Positions 23,663-38,000 are shown, numbered from the stretch's first letter. The stretch is 64,000 nucleotides of DNA from Pocillopora verrucosa (GCF_036669915.1 NC_089316.1:6116271-6180270); one strand, 5' to 3'. Translations and numbers: made by a program. The notes: generated from the letters alone by a model not told the origin.

Positions 23663-25957
23663 ATCTTCAACTGATAGAACACTTGATATGACAGCGGTAA
23701 CCAGGTGCCTCCCTATAAGTTATAATGCCTTGTGGGGCGGTTTTAAAGAGGATTGCTTCAACCAGAAGCTTATGCCATTGGATCAGACCATGATATAATA
23801 ACCTGCATTGTGTAATTTGTAAACTGATGATGTTCAAAGGAAGTCCTTGGAGCACCTGTCTCCGTGAGACCAAAGAGTCGATATCATAATTATTGCAGAA
23901 GGATATAACAAAACCACCTGCACCTGCAAAAACAATCCTTTGACATTTTTGTTATTAAGAGAATGGCTTAACTGCTAAACGGGTCGAAGTAGCATGTAAG
24001 GCCTTTGAAAGTACGGGGTATGCAACTCTTAACAAGAGGTAAAGTAGATGTTACATTCGGGCAACACCTATTCCACCATCTGGATAATTCTAAACCGAAG
24101 CAAGTGAATTTGAATATTATAGAGACGGTAATGTTTGACTGGCCGTTTGCTTCAAAATTACACGGCTACGTAGAACTCAGTTGTACTGACAGCCATAAAT
24201 TTACTGACTGTTCATCAATTGAAAGACAAAGGTGTCACACAATTTGAATTTTCTACCTCAATCTCGTTTTAAGAAAATTTCATAAGGGATTTTCTATTCT
24301 TTTCATTTATTTTGGGTTTTGTTTTGTTTGGTTATGTTTTATTCTGGTTTGCGTTAATTTTGTCAAATTTCGAAAGGGTAAATATAAACTTCTTTTTTAT
24401 GCATTTCACAGTCGTACAATAGGTGGAAGGTGATCGATGTTGTGAAATATCTAAACACAGCGAAAGTTATTCAAATCTATTGGAGCCAACGGCTGTTTCC
24501 TTTCACAGTGGGTCGATCGTTTTTACATGTGGACAACAAAGCCCAACTGTTGCTCACGATCAGAGCCAAAGTCCTCGCTCAGTTAACAATAGCTTTTGGC
24601 TTGCTCACAATTTTTTACTTTCTTTCCCCTTGTATGTAAATAAGTGCAAACAAACAAAAAGTTTTGGGGCGGTTTCATGGACACCTTAAAGACAATTCGT
24701 CGAGAACGAAAGGCAATTACATAAGATACATGCATGTAAGAGAAGTTCTCTACTAAATCTTTTCTTTCCCAAAATAAAGTGTTACGCCGCATTTTAAATA
24801 CTCAATTCATGATAAATTATTTATTGACAATGGGAACTTGTTACCACGCTTTAAAAAGAGATAAATAATTTTGGTCTTTATTCTATAAAGTTCTTTAAGG
24901 AAAGGGTTTTATAGCTTTTTATCACTTTCTCTATGTAAAGATACCGGAAGTTGATCGGAGTCACAGTAGAAGTTGTAATATTATGGAGGTAAATTGAAAG
25001 CCACGTAGAAAATGAAACATGCACTTCACGGTGGTAAATTGATGTTTAGGCCGATAACACAGGATATATATTATTGTCAAATACATCAATCGAGACAATT
25101 ACTGTCAAATACCTCAGTCGAGACAGAAAAATTCTTAGCGAGGGGATATAGGCATATTTCGTCAACTAATAATTCTGAAACGGACGGCTCGCTTCATATA
25201 AACACAATACCAATTCGAAAATTGTAGTTGATCGTCTGGAGATATAACCATGCTTCTCTGGCGTATCAAGGGGAAGTCTATTGTTCCGGCTGAACTTTTA
25301 CGTCTGAAGCGCTTCAAGATAGAAATTTGTCTCAAGTATGACCGAAAATCAGCGTAAAAATTCGTGACAAATCGGAAAATCGGTTATAAGGCCGTAATCC
25401 AAGCTATAAAAACGAGGTTCAGAAACTGAAAGTACGCGCCGAATAAGAGGAGGAATATTTGAATTCAAACAAATTTAACTTTTAAATTCAGCCGGTTGTA
25501 GAGTGAATTGCGGTCCACTCAATTGACCAATTATCGCGCTCGTACTAACTGAAAGATGTATTAAGTCATTCCATATCAACAAGCAGCCATGTATTATTTG
25601 TTTGTTATACAAACCTTAGAGGCCTCAGCTGACAAGAAAAGTCGACTTTATTAAGGAATGAGCTTGACATAAAGGCGTGAAAGGCGAGACACGCGTCAGG
25701 AGCTGATTGGCGATATTAAACACACACGGGAAATTATCGCATTTTATACGCATGCAGTCCCGGCATCTCTCAGGGCTGGAAATCAGCAGTTTTGTAACCA
25801 AATTGAAAAAAGCGAGCACAGCATTTCTGGTCTACCATGACTTTAATATATAACGACTTAGATATAATGAACAAATTATGGTTACGTAATCATGACTCTC
25901 TTGAAACCAAAGATAACCTCGGGTAGTTAAAACAAGCCTTTCTCTGTCTTTTACGAT
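23663..25957. other. 5' flank of locus C, no gene seen
   Basis: Paralogous to 14868-17000. The CCAAT/TTTAAA block of the other loci recurs at 23740-23790. The flank runs directly into the low-complexity tract of locus D: the ~1.7-kb spacer present at 1.5-3.3 kb is absent here. Confidence 0.6.
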
Positions 25958-26125
25958 CATTTTAGTATTATTTTTATTATTATCATTGTTATAATTATTA
26001 TCATCAAAAGTAGTAGTGGTATGATTGTTATTAGTACAAGTAGTATTACTATCATTATAGTTGCTATTGTTATTGCAATTGCTATCATTATCATTACTAT
26101 TAATATCATCATATTTTCAAAGTAT
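25958..26125. repeat. ATT/AGT-rich low-complexity tract
   Basis: Located about 260 bp 3' of the stop codon of locus D, equivalent to the tract at 3328-3500. Confidence 0.8.
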
Positions 26126-26385
26126 AGTTTAATCTATCACTCCGCTTGTTGGATTTCATTTACAAGGAGTACCTTAAGCTTTTCGGTGCAGTTAAATGGA
26201 AGCCATCGTACATGATCTAGGATAGTAAATAATTAGTGCTGTCAGAAAACTATTAGATAATTTGTCTAGTTTTAATGAATGTACCCCTATAGGTTTTAAG
26301 AGTATTTGTAGGGTGATTTATGGCCAATTGAATCACATGCCAAGTGAAGAGTTTTTGATGGCAGGGTTATTGATGAGCAGGTATT

Positions 26386-29300
26386 TTACTCAAGGTAAAA
26401 CACCTCCCAGTCATCAGGTGAGAAGTTTCGTGTACCAGCCAAGATTGTGGTTGGGTCTTGCGATGCTTCTGGTAGCTTGTAGCTGGAAGGATTGTTGTAT
26501 GAATTCTCGTTGTCGTTAGCATTATCCGCAATGTAAATGTCCCAGCCACCTCCAAATGTTGGACCATACTCCTTATACTTGTAAATTGCAAGTTGTGGCG
26601 TTATGACCATGCTCTTAAATGGATGCAGTTCTTCTTTGTTCCGTAGAGAAAATATGAACGCATTGGAAGTGTAGCCATAATTATAAGAAGAATCTAAAGA
26701 ACAAAAACGTAGGTAAAATTTAAACTCGTGCCCTGTTTGGTTTAAAGGGCCGCTAGTGGAAATATCAGATACTGATATACGTGCATAGTTTGGCCTTTCA
26801 AGGCACAATAAATTCGAAGTTAAATGAAAGTCTATTTACCCCATGCTATATCAGTGTATCCTCCAAACACGTACTGTCCTTTTTTGATGATGGTCACAGT
26901 ATGATATTTATTGTCGCACCTTTCGTGAAAGGTTTTTACAGCCCAGTCGTGCGTGGAGGCGCGGTGGCACAGCAACCTCTGAGAACTATTTCCTACAGCA
27001 GGCGACAAAAAATGTGACAGGTTGCCGAGAAAGTTTATGTTGCCCGCCAATATTGTAGAGTTGATTGACATGCCTAGGAAAAAATAACATGGTCCATAAA
27101 ACTTGATTCAACCGCGTTCCTCTTACCTGAACTTCAATCCGCGAGGCAGAGAAAAAATAAAAACCAAAAAGAAAAAACAAACAAACAAAATGTATTTGAT
27201 ACTTACTACAGGAAGCTTCGCTCTTAGATTGCGCCTTGTTTGTTGGTCATTTTGCGAGAGAATTTCAAGAGACGCATATAATAACCATAATCATAATCAT
27301 GATATTAATTAAAAAATAAAGAAGCCTTGACTGTGCTCTGTTCTGTTTTAAAGCTGTTGAGAAGCGGTTAGCGCCCAAAAGAAGTATAGAGGGGAAACAC
27401 TAGACGTAGTACAAATTGGTAGATGGCGTGACAGCTTTAACTCAGCCCCGTGTTTTGTACTCTGATAGCACACGCTCTTTCAACCAAGGGCAGCGCACGT
27501 TATATCCGAGCTTTATTTTAATAGTAATTTAACAGTGGACATTCCATATGCACACATACATGCGCTCTTGTTTGTAACTCATTCAACAACAACAGTGGAA
27601 ATTATCTAAGACTCGTTATGCCTTAGCATTATTGTTGCTCCGTTCCATATAGATTCTAGGTTTCTGCACAACATGACCGCCGATTATTTCCATAAAGGCC
27701 CTTAATAGAGAAAAAGTATTTTTAACAAACCTGATTCACATCGCTTTCCAGAAAACCCCTGTAGACATCGACACTCGAAGCTAATGACTCCATCGATGCA
27801 AGTTCCACCGTTAAGACATGAGTCTTTCTCGCAGTGCTTGATTACTTTAAAAGAAATCAATCAAAATCAAATTAAAAAATAGAAAAAAAAAAAAAGGAAA
27901 AAAAATATATAATACGCATAAAGGTTGTTTAGACATTGGGAACGTTTCAAGTGAAACTATGGATTGTGGGGTGATTTTAAGATTATTCCTTTTCTTCATG
28001 TCCATTTAAATCCTAAACATCCAATAGACCTCCAAGAAGTTGTCATGTAACATTAGCGTCAACACTTCCTGTGCAATTGCAACCCAAAGATCTAGATTTC
28101 ATCCAAGGAATTGGCATTTCTTGCCTCGAAATTTTTAATCTAGCACATTTAAACACCTCACCTGTTTCGCAGTCTTTCCCCTCAAATCCAATTTTGCAAA
28201 CGCACACATAGCTGTTTTTCTCGTATTGCGGTATGCAAGTGCCATAGTTTTGACAGGATCCTCTGCTGCAAGGTGTCTAAAATGAAATTAGTAGTAAAAC
28301 AATGAGTCAACCGACAACTCTTGAACTTTGCCTCAGAAACGAGAGAGAACCTGCTCAGTAAACTAATTAGTTGTATATGTTTTCAGACCCAATATGTATA
28401 CAGGGCTAGTATTTATCAAGCCTATGCCCATCTTAGGTCTTTGGCGGGGAAACGACGATACACCTGTTTATGCCAGTGCAGCCCAGGCACAAACTAGTGT
28501 CATACAGAAATCAAGCAGTATCTGTGTGAGGCAAATTTTCCCAAGGAAAGATGACAATCACACCAAAAGAGAGATTTCGCTCCTCTTTAAAGTTTTGGAG
28601 GAGCCGAGTCACCTTCCAGCTGGATATCTCAGTAGTCTTGCTCCTTCTTAGTTGAGTAACTCCCCCCCCTTTCTTGTTTATAAAAACAACAGAATGATGA
28701 TCATTTTAATAACACGAGAATTTTAAAATAGAGACAAGTAGCCATAGAATTAATGATGCTATTAACGTCAAACAATAAAGTTTTCTTTGTCAAAAAATTA
28801 AAAGAACGAAAGAAAGATCATATGTTCAAATCTATATATAAGGAGCTGAGTCACCCTCCAGCTGGATATCTCAGTAGTCTATCTTCTTCTCAGTTAAGTA
28901 AGTTCCCCTTCCTTTGTTTATAGAAAAAAATGATTTGCTTCCCTTCCCTAGCGAATGTAAATACTTCTTAATCATAAAAAAAGATCGAGGAAGGATTATT
29001 CTTGAAAACGGTTCATTTAAAACAGAATAATGGTCATTTTAATAACGCGGGAATTTTAAAATAGAGACAAATGGCCATAGAATTATTGATACCCATTAAG
29101 GCCATACAATAAAGTTTTCTATTTGCCAAAATATTAAAAGAAAGAAAGAAAGATCATATATTCAAGTCTACTTAAAAATATAATTCCAATTCCTTTGCCA
29201 TAATATTAATTTGATTTTGTCCAGCTGCGCCAAAGTGTCTGCACGTTTCTAAAGAACAATAATCTCATGTCAGCTATTACCCATGGAGCTACTTAGCTGA

Positions 29301-30306
29301 AAACTAAAACAATGAATCTTTTTCTCTATTTTTAATATTCTCTCTGCGCGAAATGTCTTTTATACATATGTTTTCTGGGAGGTTTTCTTTATGTGCAAGT
29401 TTTGCGCTCCGTGAATTTGTGCAGTCAAATAAAATTCCATGAACATGACTTTTATTGACTGAACACGCAAAGGACGCGACTGTAGAGGCTCTGAAGCAAA
29501 GGCGAGAGGGAATTCCGCTTCGGAAACTCAAACCACCCCGAGGGAAATGTAAAAGTTATCTGTTCATGGGTCAGTTGCGCGTCCATGGAGATATAAAGCA
29601 CTTGAGAGGTTTGGAGAGCACCCAAGAAGCTAGAAATGCTTCAGGGACATAAGTTTCAATTTATTCGTACAGGATTGATGCGAGCCCCTCAGCGTGTGTT
29701 TTGAAATTCTAATTGATAACCATCTGTCTGAATAAACTTTACCCCAGGGGCATTTCTCCCAGAGCATGTAGAATTTTTTTTAATGTGAAACATCAGATCA
29801 CTCACCTGAATACTGTAATGATGAAACTTCTGGCTGATGATGACTTCGTCCGAGTTGTTGTACTTATCCGATGGCAGCAGCTCACATACGCGTGTTCCTG
29901 TTTTGGAGGCACTTGCCTCTAAGTTGTATGAAAAACACATGGGTTCGTTTAGGCAGGCAAACGCACACTCGCCGTTGTTTTGAACCTCAGCCGAATTGAT
30001 CTTGCTGATGTTTAAATAGGAAAACGTTTCTTCCACCATATTCATCAGCCACATTTCGTCATAGGACTCTTGATAGAGACCTTTGTTTGAAAAAGTCCAA
30101 ACTTTTTTATAACCTATCACAACGAAAATGATTTTGTCATTTGCATAGCTCTGCTGATCGTTATAACCTCTCCAAATTAAGCAAAATGTGAAACAAAACA
30201 TAAAATGTAGAAAGTAGTTTACAGTACCTTGCGAGGTATGAAGACAACGAAAAAAGCAGACCAGTAAAGGCAGGCAATATCGGAGTTTAATGCGAACGCG
30301 CTCCAT
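26386..30306 (-). CDS. Locus D: secreted PAN-EGF-EGF-TLDc protein (recombinant copy)
   Basis: Six exons: 30228-30306, 29806-30113, 28162-28276, 27731-27844, 26840-27073 and 26386-26693; 1158 nt (385 residues). The start at 30306 matches the other copies (MERVRIKLRY); an in-frame ATG six bases upstream is specific to D. PAN, two EGF and TLDc motifs are all present (GPTFGGGWDIYIADNANDN, FSPDDWEVFYLE). The 3' half, up to about 28840, is closest to loci A and C. From 28842 through the PAN and signal exons it is nearly identical to locus B (13411 onward). The gene therefore looks like a crossover between a TLDc-type and a D8C-type neighbour, joined in intron 2. Intron 1 is 114 nt and open. Confidence 0.82.
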
Positions 30307-31305
30307 TATCAATTGTCAGAAAACTTGATATGACAGTGATAACCAGGTGCCTCTCTATGAGTTATGATACCTTGTGAGGCGGTTTTAAAGAGGATTGTTT
30401 CAACCAAAAGCTTATGCCATAGGACCACACCACGATATAATAACCTGCATTGTGTAAACGATGATGTTCAAAGTAAGTCCTTGGAGCACCTGTCTCCGTG
30501 ACACCAATGAGTCGATATCGTGACTATTGCTCAACGATTTAACAAACCACCTGCACTAGCAAAAACGATCCCTCGACACTTTTTTAATGAGAGAGTGGCT
30601 TAATTGCTAAACGGGTCTAAATAGCATTTAAAAGTACGGGGTATGCAACTCTTAACAAGAGGTGAAGTAAATGTTACATTCGGGCAACACCTATGCCACA
30701 TCAGGCTGAATAATTCTAAACCGAAGCAAGCGAATTTGAATATCATAGAGACGGTAATGTTTGGCTCGCCGTTGTTTCAATATTACATGGCTACGTAGAA
30801 CTCAATTGTACTGACAGCCATAAATATACTTACTGTTTATCAATTGAAAGACAGAGGTTTCACACAATTTGAATTTTTTACCTCAATCTCGTTTCATGAA
30901 AATTTCAAAAAGGATTTTCTTTTCTTTTCGTTTGTTTTGGGTTTTGTTTTGTCTGGTTGTATTTTGTTTTAGGTTTCGCTAATTTTATCAAATTTTGAAA
31001 GGGTGAATAAGAACTTCCTTTTTACGCATTTCACAGTCGTGCAAAGGGCGGAAGGCGATCGATGTTGTGAAATATCTAGACACAGCGCAAGTTATCAAAG
31101 CTATTAGACCCAACAAGTGTTTTCCTTTCACAGTGGGTCGATCGCTTTTTCATGTGCACAACAAAGCCCAACTGACGCTCACGATCAGAGCCAAAGTCCT
31201 CGCTCAGAGGATGTTGATGGTATCCCGCCCATGTGCCGACGTGCCATCGGAGGAAAACCGGTTGTGTGATAATTTTAAGAGACAGTTAACCTAATGAAAA
31301 ACTCC
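30307..31305. other. Truncated 5' flank of locus D
   Basis: Paralogous to about 14870-15780 of the locus B flank until 31206. It then joins abruptly to sequence matching the 18260-18350 spacer. The junction marks a deletion or unequal exchange. No gene seen. Confidence 0.6.
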
Positions 31306-34300
31306 AAGGCACAGCTTGATGAATCTTGAAGAGCTGAGGTCAATTTCGAAGAAAGTGGGGGCCCATAAAAGTTTTGATTCGCGAGCACATAGATCTAAAA
31401 GAGTCCAGGCGTTGTTTCCCACGTTTTTGTAAGCAGGCTATGACACAGAAAGAGTCCTTGTCGCGACCAGTTTGGTTGTATATAGTTACTGTCTCCACTT
31501 AATGTTGAATATCATTTGCAGAGAGTATGAGGAGTCCTTTTTGGGTGAGGAGAGGTACTGAATATTTCAGCCCTTCCGTTAGCAAGTTTTCCTTCTGGTT
31601 TTCCCTCTCTTGCGCAAAACGCCAATGAAATTATTGGAAACAATTTCTCTCTGGGCACTCTACCGCGATGAGCTATCTGGATGTGCATACTTTAAACATT
31701 GCTTTGGGCAGACTGAAAATTATAACATTTAAAAACATTTTCGTCAGCATTTTATTATATTTGTTTGAGTTTGAGCTCTATGATACCAGCTCGTTTCGTT
31801 ATATGAAGCCCCTTTAATCTTTTGTACTCCGAAAATTAAACTACCACAGTGATGTTGAATCAGTTGCGAATATCAAAGGCTAATGTGGATTTTTAATCTG
31901 CTGCCTTAAAGAAACTCTTCTAATCTTTCCCATTTTTAAGTAACTCTAGGCTAAGCTTTCAAAGTTTCGATTCGTAACTTATCCGACCCGACCCTTTTAA
32001 GCTTTCTATAATGTACCGGAAGAAGATTGTATATTGTATTGGATATAAATAAGATTGTAGATCGAAATTTTCTTGCATGCAAGGCACAGCTTGATGAATC
32101 TTGAAGAGCTGAGGTCAATTTCGAAGAAAGTGGGGGCCCATAAAAGTTTTGATTCGCGAGCACATAGATCTAAAAGAGTCCAGGTGTTGTTTCCCACGTT
32201 TTTGTAAGCAGGCTATGACACAGAAAGAGTCCTTGTCGCGACCAGTTTGGTTGTATATGGTTACTGTCTCCACTTAATGTTGAATATCATTTGCAGAGAG
32301 TATGAGGAGTCCTTTTTGGGTGAGGAGAGGTACTGAATATTTCAGCCCTTCCGTTAGCAAGTTTTCCTTCTGGTTTTCCCTCTCTTGCGCAAAACGCTAA
32401 TGAAATTATTGGAAACAATTTCTCTCTGGGCACTCTACCGCGATGAGCTATCTGGATGTGCATACTTTAAACATTGCTTTGGGCAGACTGAAAATTATAA
32501 CATTTAAAAACGTTTTCGTCAGCATTTTATTATATTTGTTTGAGTTTGAGCTCTATGATACCAGCTCGTTTCGTTATATGAAGCCCCTTTAATCTTTTGT
32601 ACTCCGAAAATTAAACTACCACAGTGATGTTGAATCAGTTGCGAATATCAAAGGCTAATGTGGATTTTTAATCTGCTGCCTTAAAGAAACTCTTCTAATC
32701 TTTCCCATTTTTAAGTAACTCTAGGCTAAGCTTTCAAAGTTTCGATTCGTAACTTATCCGACCCGACCCTTTTAAGCTTTCTATAATGTACCGGAAGAAG
32801 ATTGTATATTGTATTGGATATAAATAAGATTGTAGATCGAAATTTTCTTGCATGCAAGGCACAGCTTGATGAATCTTGAAGAGCTGAGGTCAATTTCGAA
32901 GAAAGTGGGGGCCCATAAAAGTTTTGATTCGCGAGCACATAGATCTAAAAGAGTCCAGGTGTTGTTTCCCACGTTTTTGTAAGCAGGCTATGACACAGAA
33001 AGAGTCCTTGTCGCGACCAGTTTGGTTGTATATGGTTACTGTCTCCACTTAATGTTGAATATCATTTGCAGAGAGTATGAGGAGTCCTTTTTGGGTGAGG
33101 AGAGGTACTGAATATTTCAGCCCTTCCGTTAGCAAGTTTTCCTTCTGGTTTTCCCTCTCTTGCGCAAAACGCTAATGAAATTATTGGAAACAATTTCTCT
33201 CTGGGCACTCTACCGCGATGAGCTATCTGGATGTGCATACTTTAAACATTGCTTTGGGCAGACTGAAAATTATAACATTTAAAAACGTTTTCGTCAGCAT
33301 TTTATTATATTTGTTTGAGTTTGAGCTCTATGATACCAGCTCGTTTCGTTATATGAAGCCCCTTTAATCTTTTGTACTCCGAAAATTAAACTACCACAGT
33401 GATATTGAATCAGTTGCGAATATCAAAGGCTAATGTGGATTTTTAATCTGCTGCCTTAAAGAAACTCTTCTAATCTTTCCCATTTTTAAGAGACTCTAGG
33501 CTAAGCTTTCAAAGTTTCGATTCGTAACTTATCCGACCCGACCCTTTTAAGCTTTCTATAATGTACCGGAAGAAGATTGTATATTGTATTGGATATAAAT
33601 AAGATTGTAGATCGAAATTTTCTTGCATGCAAGGCACAGCTTGATGAATCTTGAAGAGCTGAGGTCAATTTCGAAGAAAGTGGGGGCCCATAAAAGTTTT
33701 GATTCGCGAGCACATAGATCTAAAATAGTCCAGGCGTTGTTTCCCACGTTTTTGTAAGCAGGCTATGACACAGAAAGAGTCCTTGTCGCGACCAGTTTGG
33801 TTGTATATAGTTACTGTCTCCACTTAATGTTGAATATCATTTGCAGAGAGTATGAGGAGTCCTTTTTAAGTGAGGAGAGGTACTGAATATTTCAGCCCTT
33901 CCGTTAGCAAGTTTTCCTTCTGGTTTTCCCTCTCTTGCGCAAAACGCTAATGAAATTATTGGAAACAATTTCTCCCTGGGCACCCTACCGCGATGAGCTA
34001 TCTGGATGTGCATACTTTAAACATTGCTTTGGGCAGACTGAAAATTATAACATTTAAAAACGTTTTCGTCAGCATTTTATTATATTTGTTTGAGTTTGAG
34101 CTCTATGATACCAGCTCGTTTCGTTATATGAAGCCCCTTTAATCTTTTGTACTCCGAAAATTAAACTACCACAGTGATATTGAATCAGTTGCGAATATCA
34201 AAGGCTAATGTGGATTTTTAATCTGCTGCCTTAAAGAAACTCTTCTAATCTTTCCCATTTTTAAGTAACTCTAGGCTAAGCTTTCAAAGTTTCGATTCGT

Positions 34301-34405
34301 AACTTATCCGACCCGACCCTTAAAAGCTTTCTATAATGTACTGGAAGAAGATTGTATATTGTATTCGATATAAATAAGATTGTAGATCGAAATTTTCTTG
34401 CATGC
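31306..34405. repeat. Tandem repeat, 775 bp x 4
   Basis: Four head-to-tail units at 31306-32080, 32081-32855, 32856-33630 and 33631-34405, each starting AAGGCACAGCTTGATGAATC. Units differ by only a few substitutions. The fourth is the most distinct near its end, where it continues into the unique ATGCAAATTTTTAGTG sequence. The unit is a piece of the normal spacer, single copy at 18350-19170 and about 2320-3130. No gene is contained; the short antisense open frames simply repeat with the unit. Confidence 0.93.
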
Positions 34406-34635
34406 AAATTTTTAGTGTTATTCCTTCCTTTGTATTCAGTATCAAATTCTTAGCTACGAGACAATTAATGTCCTTTCTGGTGTTGCAATTGGGTTACTAT
34501 ATTTAGCTCCAGGTACATTGCCTACAAGGGAAGTCCACATGCCTATTACCGCTCACTGAACATTTGAAATTATGCCATCGTCAATATCCACATCTTTCTT
34601 ACAACGTGATAGACAATTATATTTACAATCATATT

Positions 34636-34795
34636 CGCATTATTTTTGTTATTATCATTGTTATTATTAATATCACTGATAATAGTAGTAGTAATATTTG
34701 TATTGCTACAAGTAGTATTACTATCATCATAATTGCTATTGTTATTCTAATTATTATCGTGATCATTAACGTTAGTATTAGTATTATCATATTTT
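34636..34795. repeat. ATT/AGT-rich low-complexity tract
   Basis: Equivalent of the tracts 3' of the other TLDc loci. It lies about 245 bp beyond the stop codon of locus E. Confidence 0.8.
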
Positions 34796-35039
34796 CAAGG
34801 TATATTTTAATCTAACCCTTCGCTTGTTGGATTTCATTTAGAAGGAGTACTCTAAGCTTTTCAGCGCAGTTAAATGGAAGCCATCAACGTAGATGATCTA
34901 GGATAGTAAATGAGTAGCGCTGAAACTATAAGATGATTTTTCTACTTTTACTAAATGTACCCCTATAGGATTTATGGCCAATTGAATCACATGCCAAGGA
35001 AATAGTGTTTGATGGCAGAGTTGTTGATGAACAGATATT

Positions 35040-38000
35040 TTAACCGAGGTAAAACACCTCCCAGTCATCGGGAGAGAAGTGCAATGCACCAGACAAGATT
35101 GTGGTTGGATCTTGTGATTCTTTTGGTGCCTCGTAGGTTCTAAGATAGGCGAATGAATAACTGTTGCTGTTAGCATTATCCGAAATGTAAATGTCCACGG
35201 CAAATGTTGGACCAAACACCAGATGCTTGTAAATTGCATAATGTGGTGCTTTGATCATGCTCTTAAATGGATGCAGTTCTTCTTTGTTCCGTAGAGAAAA
35301 TATGAACGCATTGGAAGTGTTGCCAAAAGAATTAGAAGAATCTAAAGAACAAAAGTGTAGGTACAGTTTAAGCCAGCGCCCTATTTGGGTAAGGAAGTAG
35401 TTAAAGGGCCGCTGAGAACTAGAACTCCCTTGAGTGGAAATATCAGAGACTGATTTACTTGCATAGTTTAGGCTTTTTCATGCGAAGTTAAATGAAAGTC
35501 TTTTTACCCCAAGCAATATCAGTGTATCCTCCAAACACGTACTGGCCATTTTTGATGATGGTCACGGTGTTTGGTCTATGGTCGCAATTGGTGTGGAAGG
35601 TGCTTACAGCCCAGCCGTGCGTGGAGGCGCGGTGGCACAGCAACCACTGTGAACTATTTCCTACAGCAGGCGACAAAAAATGTGACAAGTTGCCGAGAAA
35701 GTTTATGTTGCCCGCCAATATTGTAGAGTTGATTGAAATGCCTAAGAAAAAATAATTTGGTTCATCAAAGTTGATTCAACCGCGTTACCTGTCACCTGAA
35801 CTTCAATCCACGAGGCAGACAAAACAAACAAACAAACAAACAAAAAACGCGTACGGTACTTACTTCAAGAAGCTTCGCCCTTAGATTATGCCTTGTTTGT
35901 TGGCCATTTAGCGGTAGGATTTCAAGAGATGCATATAATAATCATAATCACAATCAAAATCATAATCAACGAATAATGAACCTTGACTGTGCTCAGTTCT
36001 TTTTTTAAAGCAGTTGAGAAGCGGTTAGAACTTGAAAGAAGTGTAGGGGGAAACACGAGACGTAGCACAAATTGGCAAATGACGTGACAGCTTTAGCTCA
36101 GCCCCGTGATTGTACTCTGATAGCACACCCTCTTTCAACACATTTAAATACTTGACCTGTTTCGCAATGTTTTCCCTTAAATCCAATTTTGCAAACGCAC
36201 ACATAACTGTTTTTCTCGTACCGCGGTACGCAGGTACCATAGTTTTGACAGGGTCCTCTGCTGCAAGGTGTCTAAAATGGAATTAGTAGTAAATCAATGA
36301 GTCAAAAACACACGAACTTTGCTCCAGAAACCATAGAAAAACATGCTCAGTAAACTAGTAAGTTGCATATGTCCCGTATTTTGTCGATGATGCGTGCTTG
36401 TAAACCAGGCTTTTATTGCAAACTCGGGCTTTTCAAAACCGGTATTTATACAAGGCTAGTATTTAATCAGGCCCATGTCCATCTCAGGTCTCTGACGAGG
36501 AAACTACGATACACCTTTTTATGCCAGTGCAACTCAGACACAAACTATTATAATACAGAAATCAAGCAACTATATGAAGCAAATTTTCCCCAGGAGAGAT
36601 GGTAATCACACTCATAAATAGATTTTGCTTCTCGTTAAAGTTTTGAAGGAGCTAGTCACCTCCATGCAGCTGAACATCTCATTAGTCTATCTTCTTCTGA
36701 GTTGGGTAACTCCCCTTTCCCCTGTTTATAAAAATAAATGATGCGCTTCCCTTTATTTAATATAAATACTATTTAATCATAAAAAAGATCGAGGAAGGAT
36801 TATTCTTGAAAAAGGTTCATATAAAACAGAATAATGATCATTTTAATAACGTAAGAATTTTAAAATAGAGACAAGTACCTATAGAATTATAAATACCCAT
36901 GAAGGCCATATAATAAAGTTTTATTTGCCAAAAAGTTTAAAGAAAGAAAGCGAGATCACATGTTCAAATCTACATAAAGATATAATTCGAATTCCTTTGC
37001 CATTAAATTGATTTGAATTTGCTCAACTGCGCCAAGGTGTCTGCTCGTTTCTTAAGAACAATAATCTCATGCCAGCTATTACTGATGGGGCTACCCAGCT
37101 GATCACTAAAAAAAATGAATTTTTTTTCTATTTATAGCATTCTCTCTGCGCGAAATGTCTTTTATACAGATGTTTTCTGGGAAGTTTTCTTTAGTTGCAA
37201 GTTTTGCGCTGCGTGAATTTGCGCAATCAAATAAAATTCCATGAACACGACTTCTATTCACTGAACACGTAAATGACGCGACTGTAGAGGCTCTGAAGGC
37301 AAGCCGAGAGGGAATTCAGCTTTGGAAACACAGACCACCACGAGGGAAATGTAAAAATTATCTGTTCATGGGTCTGTTGCGCGTCCATGAAGATATGAAG
37401 CACTTGAGAGGTTTGGAGAGCACCTAAGGAGCTAGAAATGCTCTGAGGGACATAAGCTTCAATTTATTCTGCCTGATTAAATTTTACCCTGGAGCATTTC
37501 TCCTAGAGCAAGTACAATTTTTTTCAATGTTGAACATCAGATCACTCACCTGAATACTATAATGATTAAATTTCTGGCTGATGATGACTTCGTCTGAGTT
37601 GTTTAATACTTCACCTCTTTCGCAATCTTTTCCCTCAAATCCAATTTTGCAAACGCACACATAACTGTTTTTCTCGTACTGCGGCACGCAAATGCCATAG
37701 TTTTGACAGGGTCCTCTGCTGAACTTCAGATAACTCACCTGAATACTGTAATGATGAAATTTCTGGCTGATGATGACTTTGTCCGAGTTGTTGTACTTAT
37801 CCGATGGCAGCAGCTCACATACGCGTGTTCCTGTTTTGGAGGCTCTTGCCTCTAAGTTGTATGAAAAACACATGGGTTCCTTTAGGCAGGCAAACGCACA
37901 CTCGCCGTTGTTTTGAACCTCAGCTGAATTGATCTTGCTGATGTTTAGATAGGAAAACATTTCTTCCACCATATTCATCAGCCACATTTCGTCTGAGGAC

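Noticed and set aside
31306..34405. Possible CRISPR or satellite array
   Set aside because: Units are 775 bp without spacers and derive from ordinary single-copy spacer, so this is a local tandem duplication.
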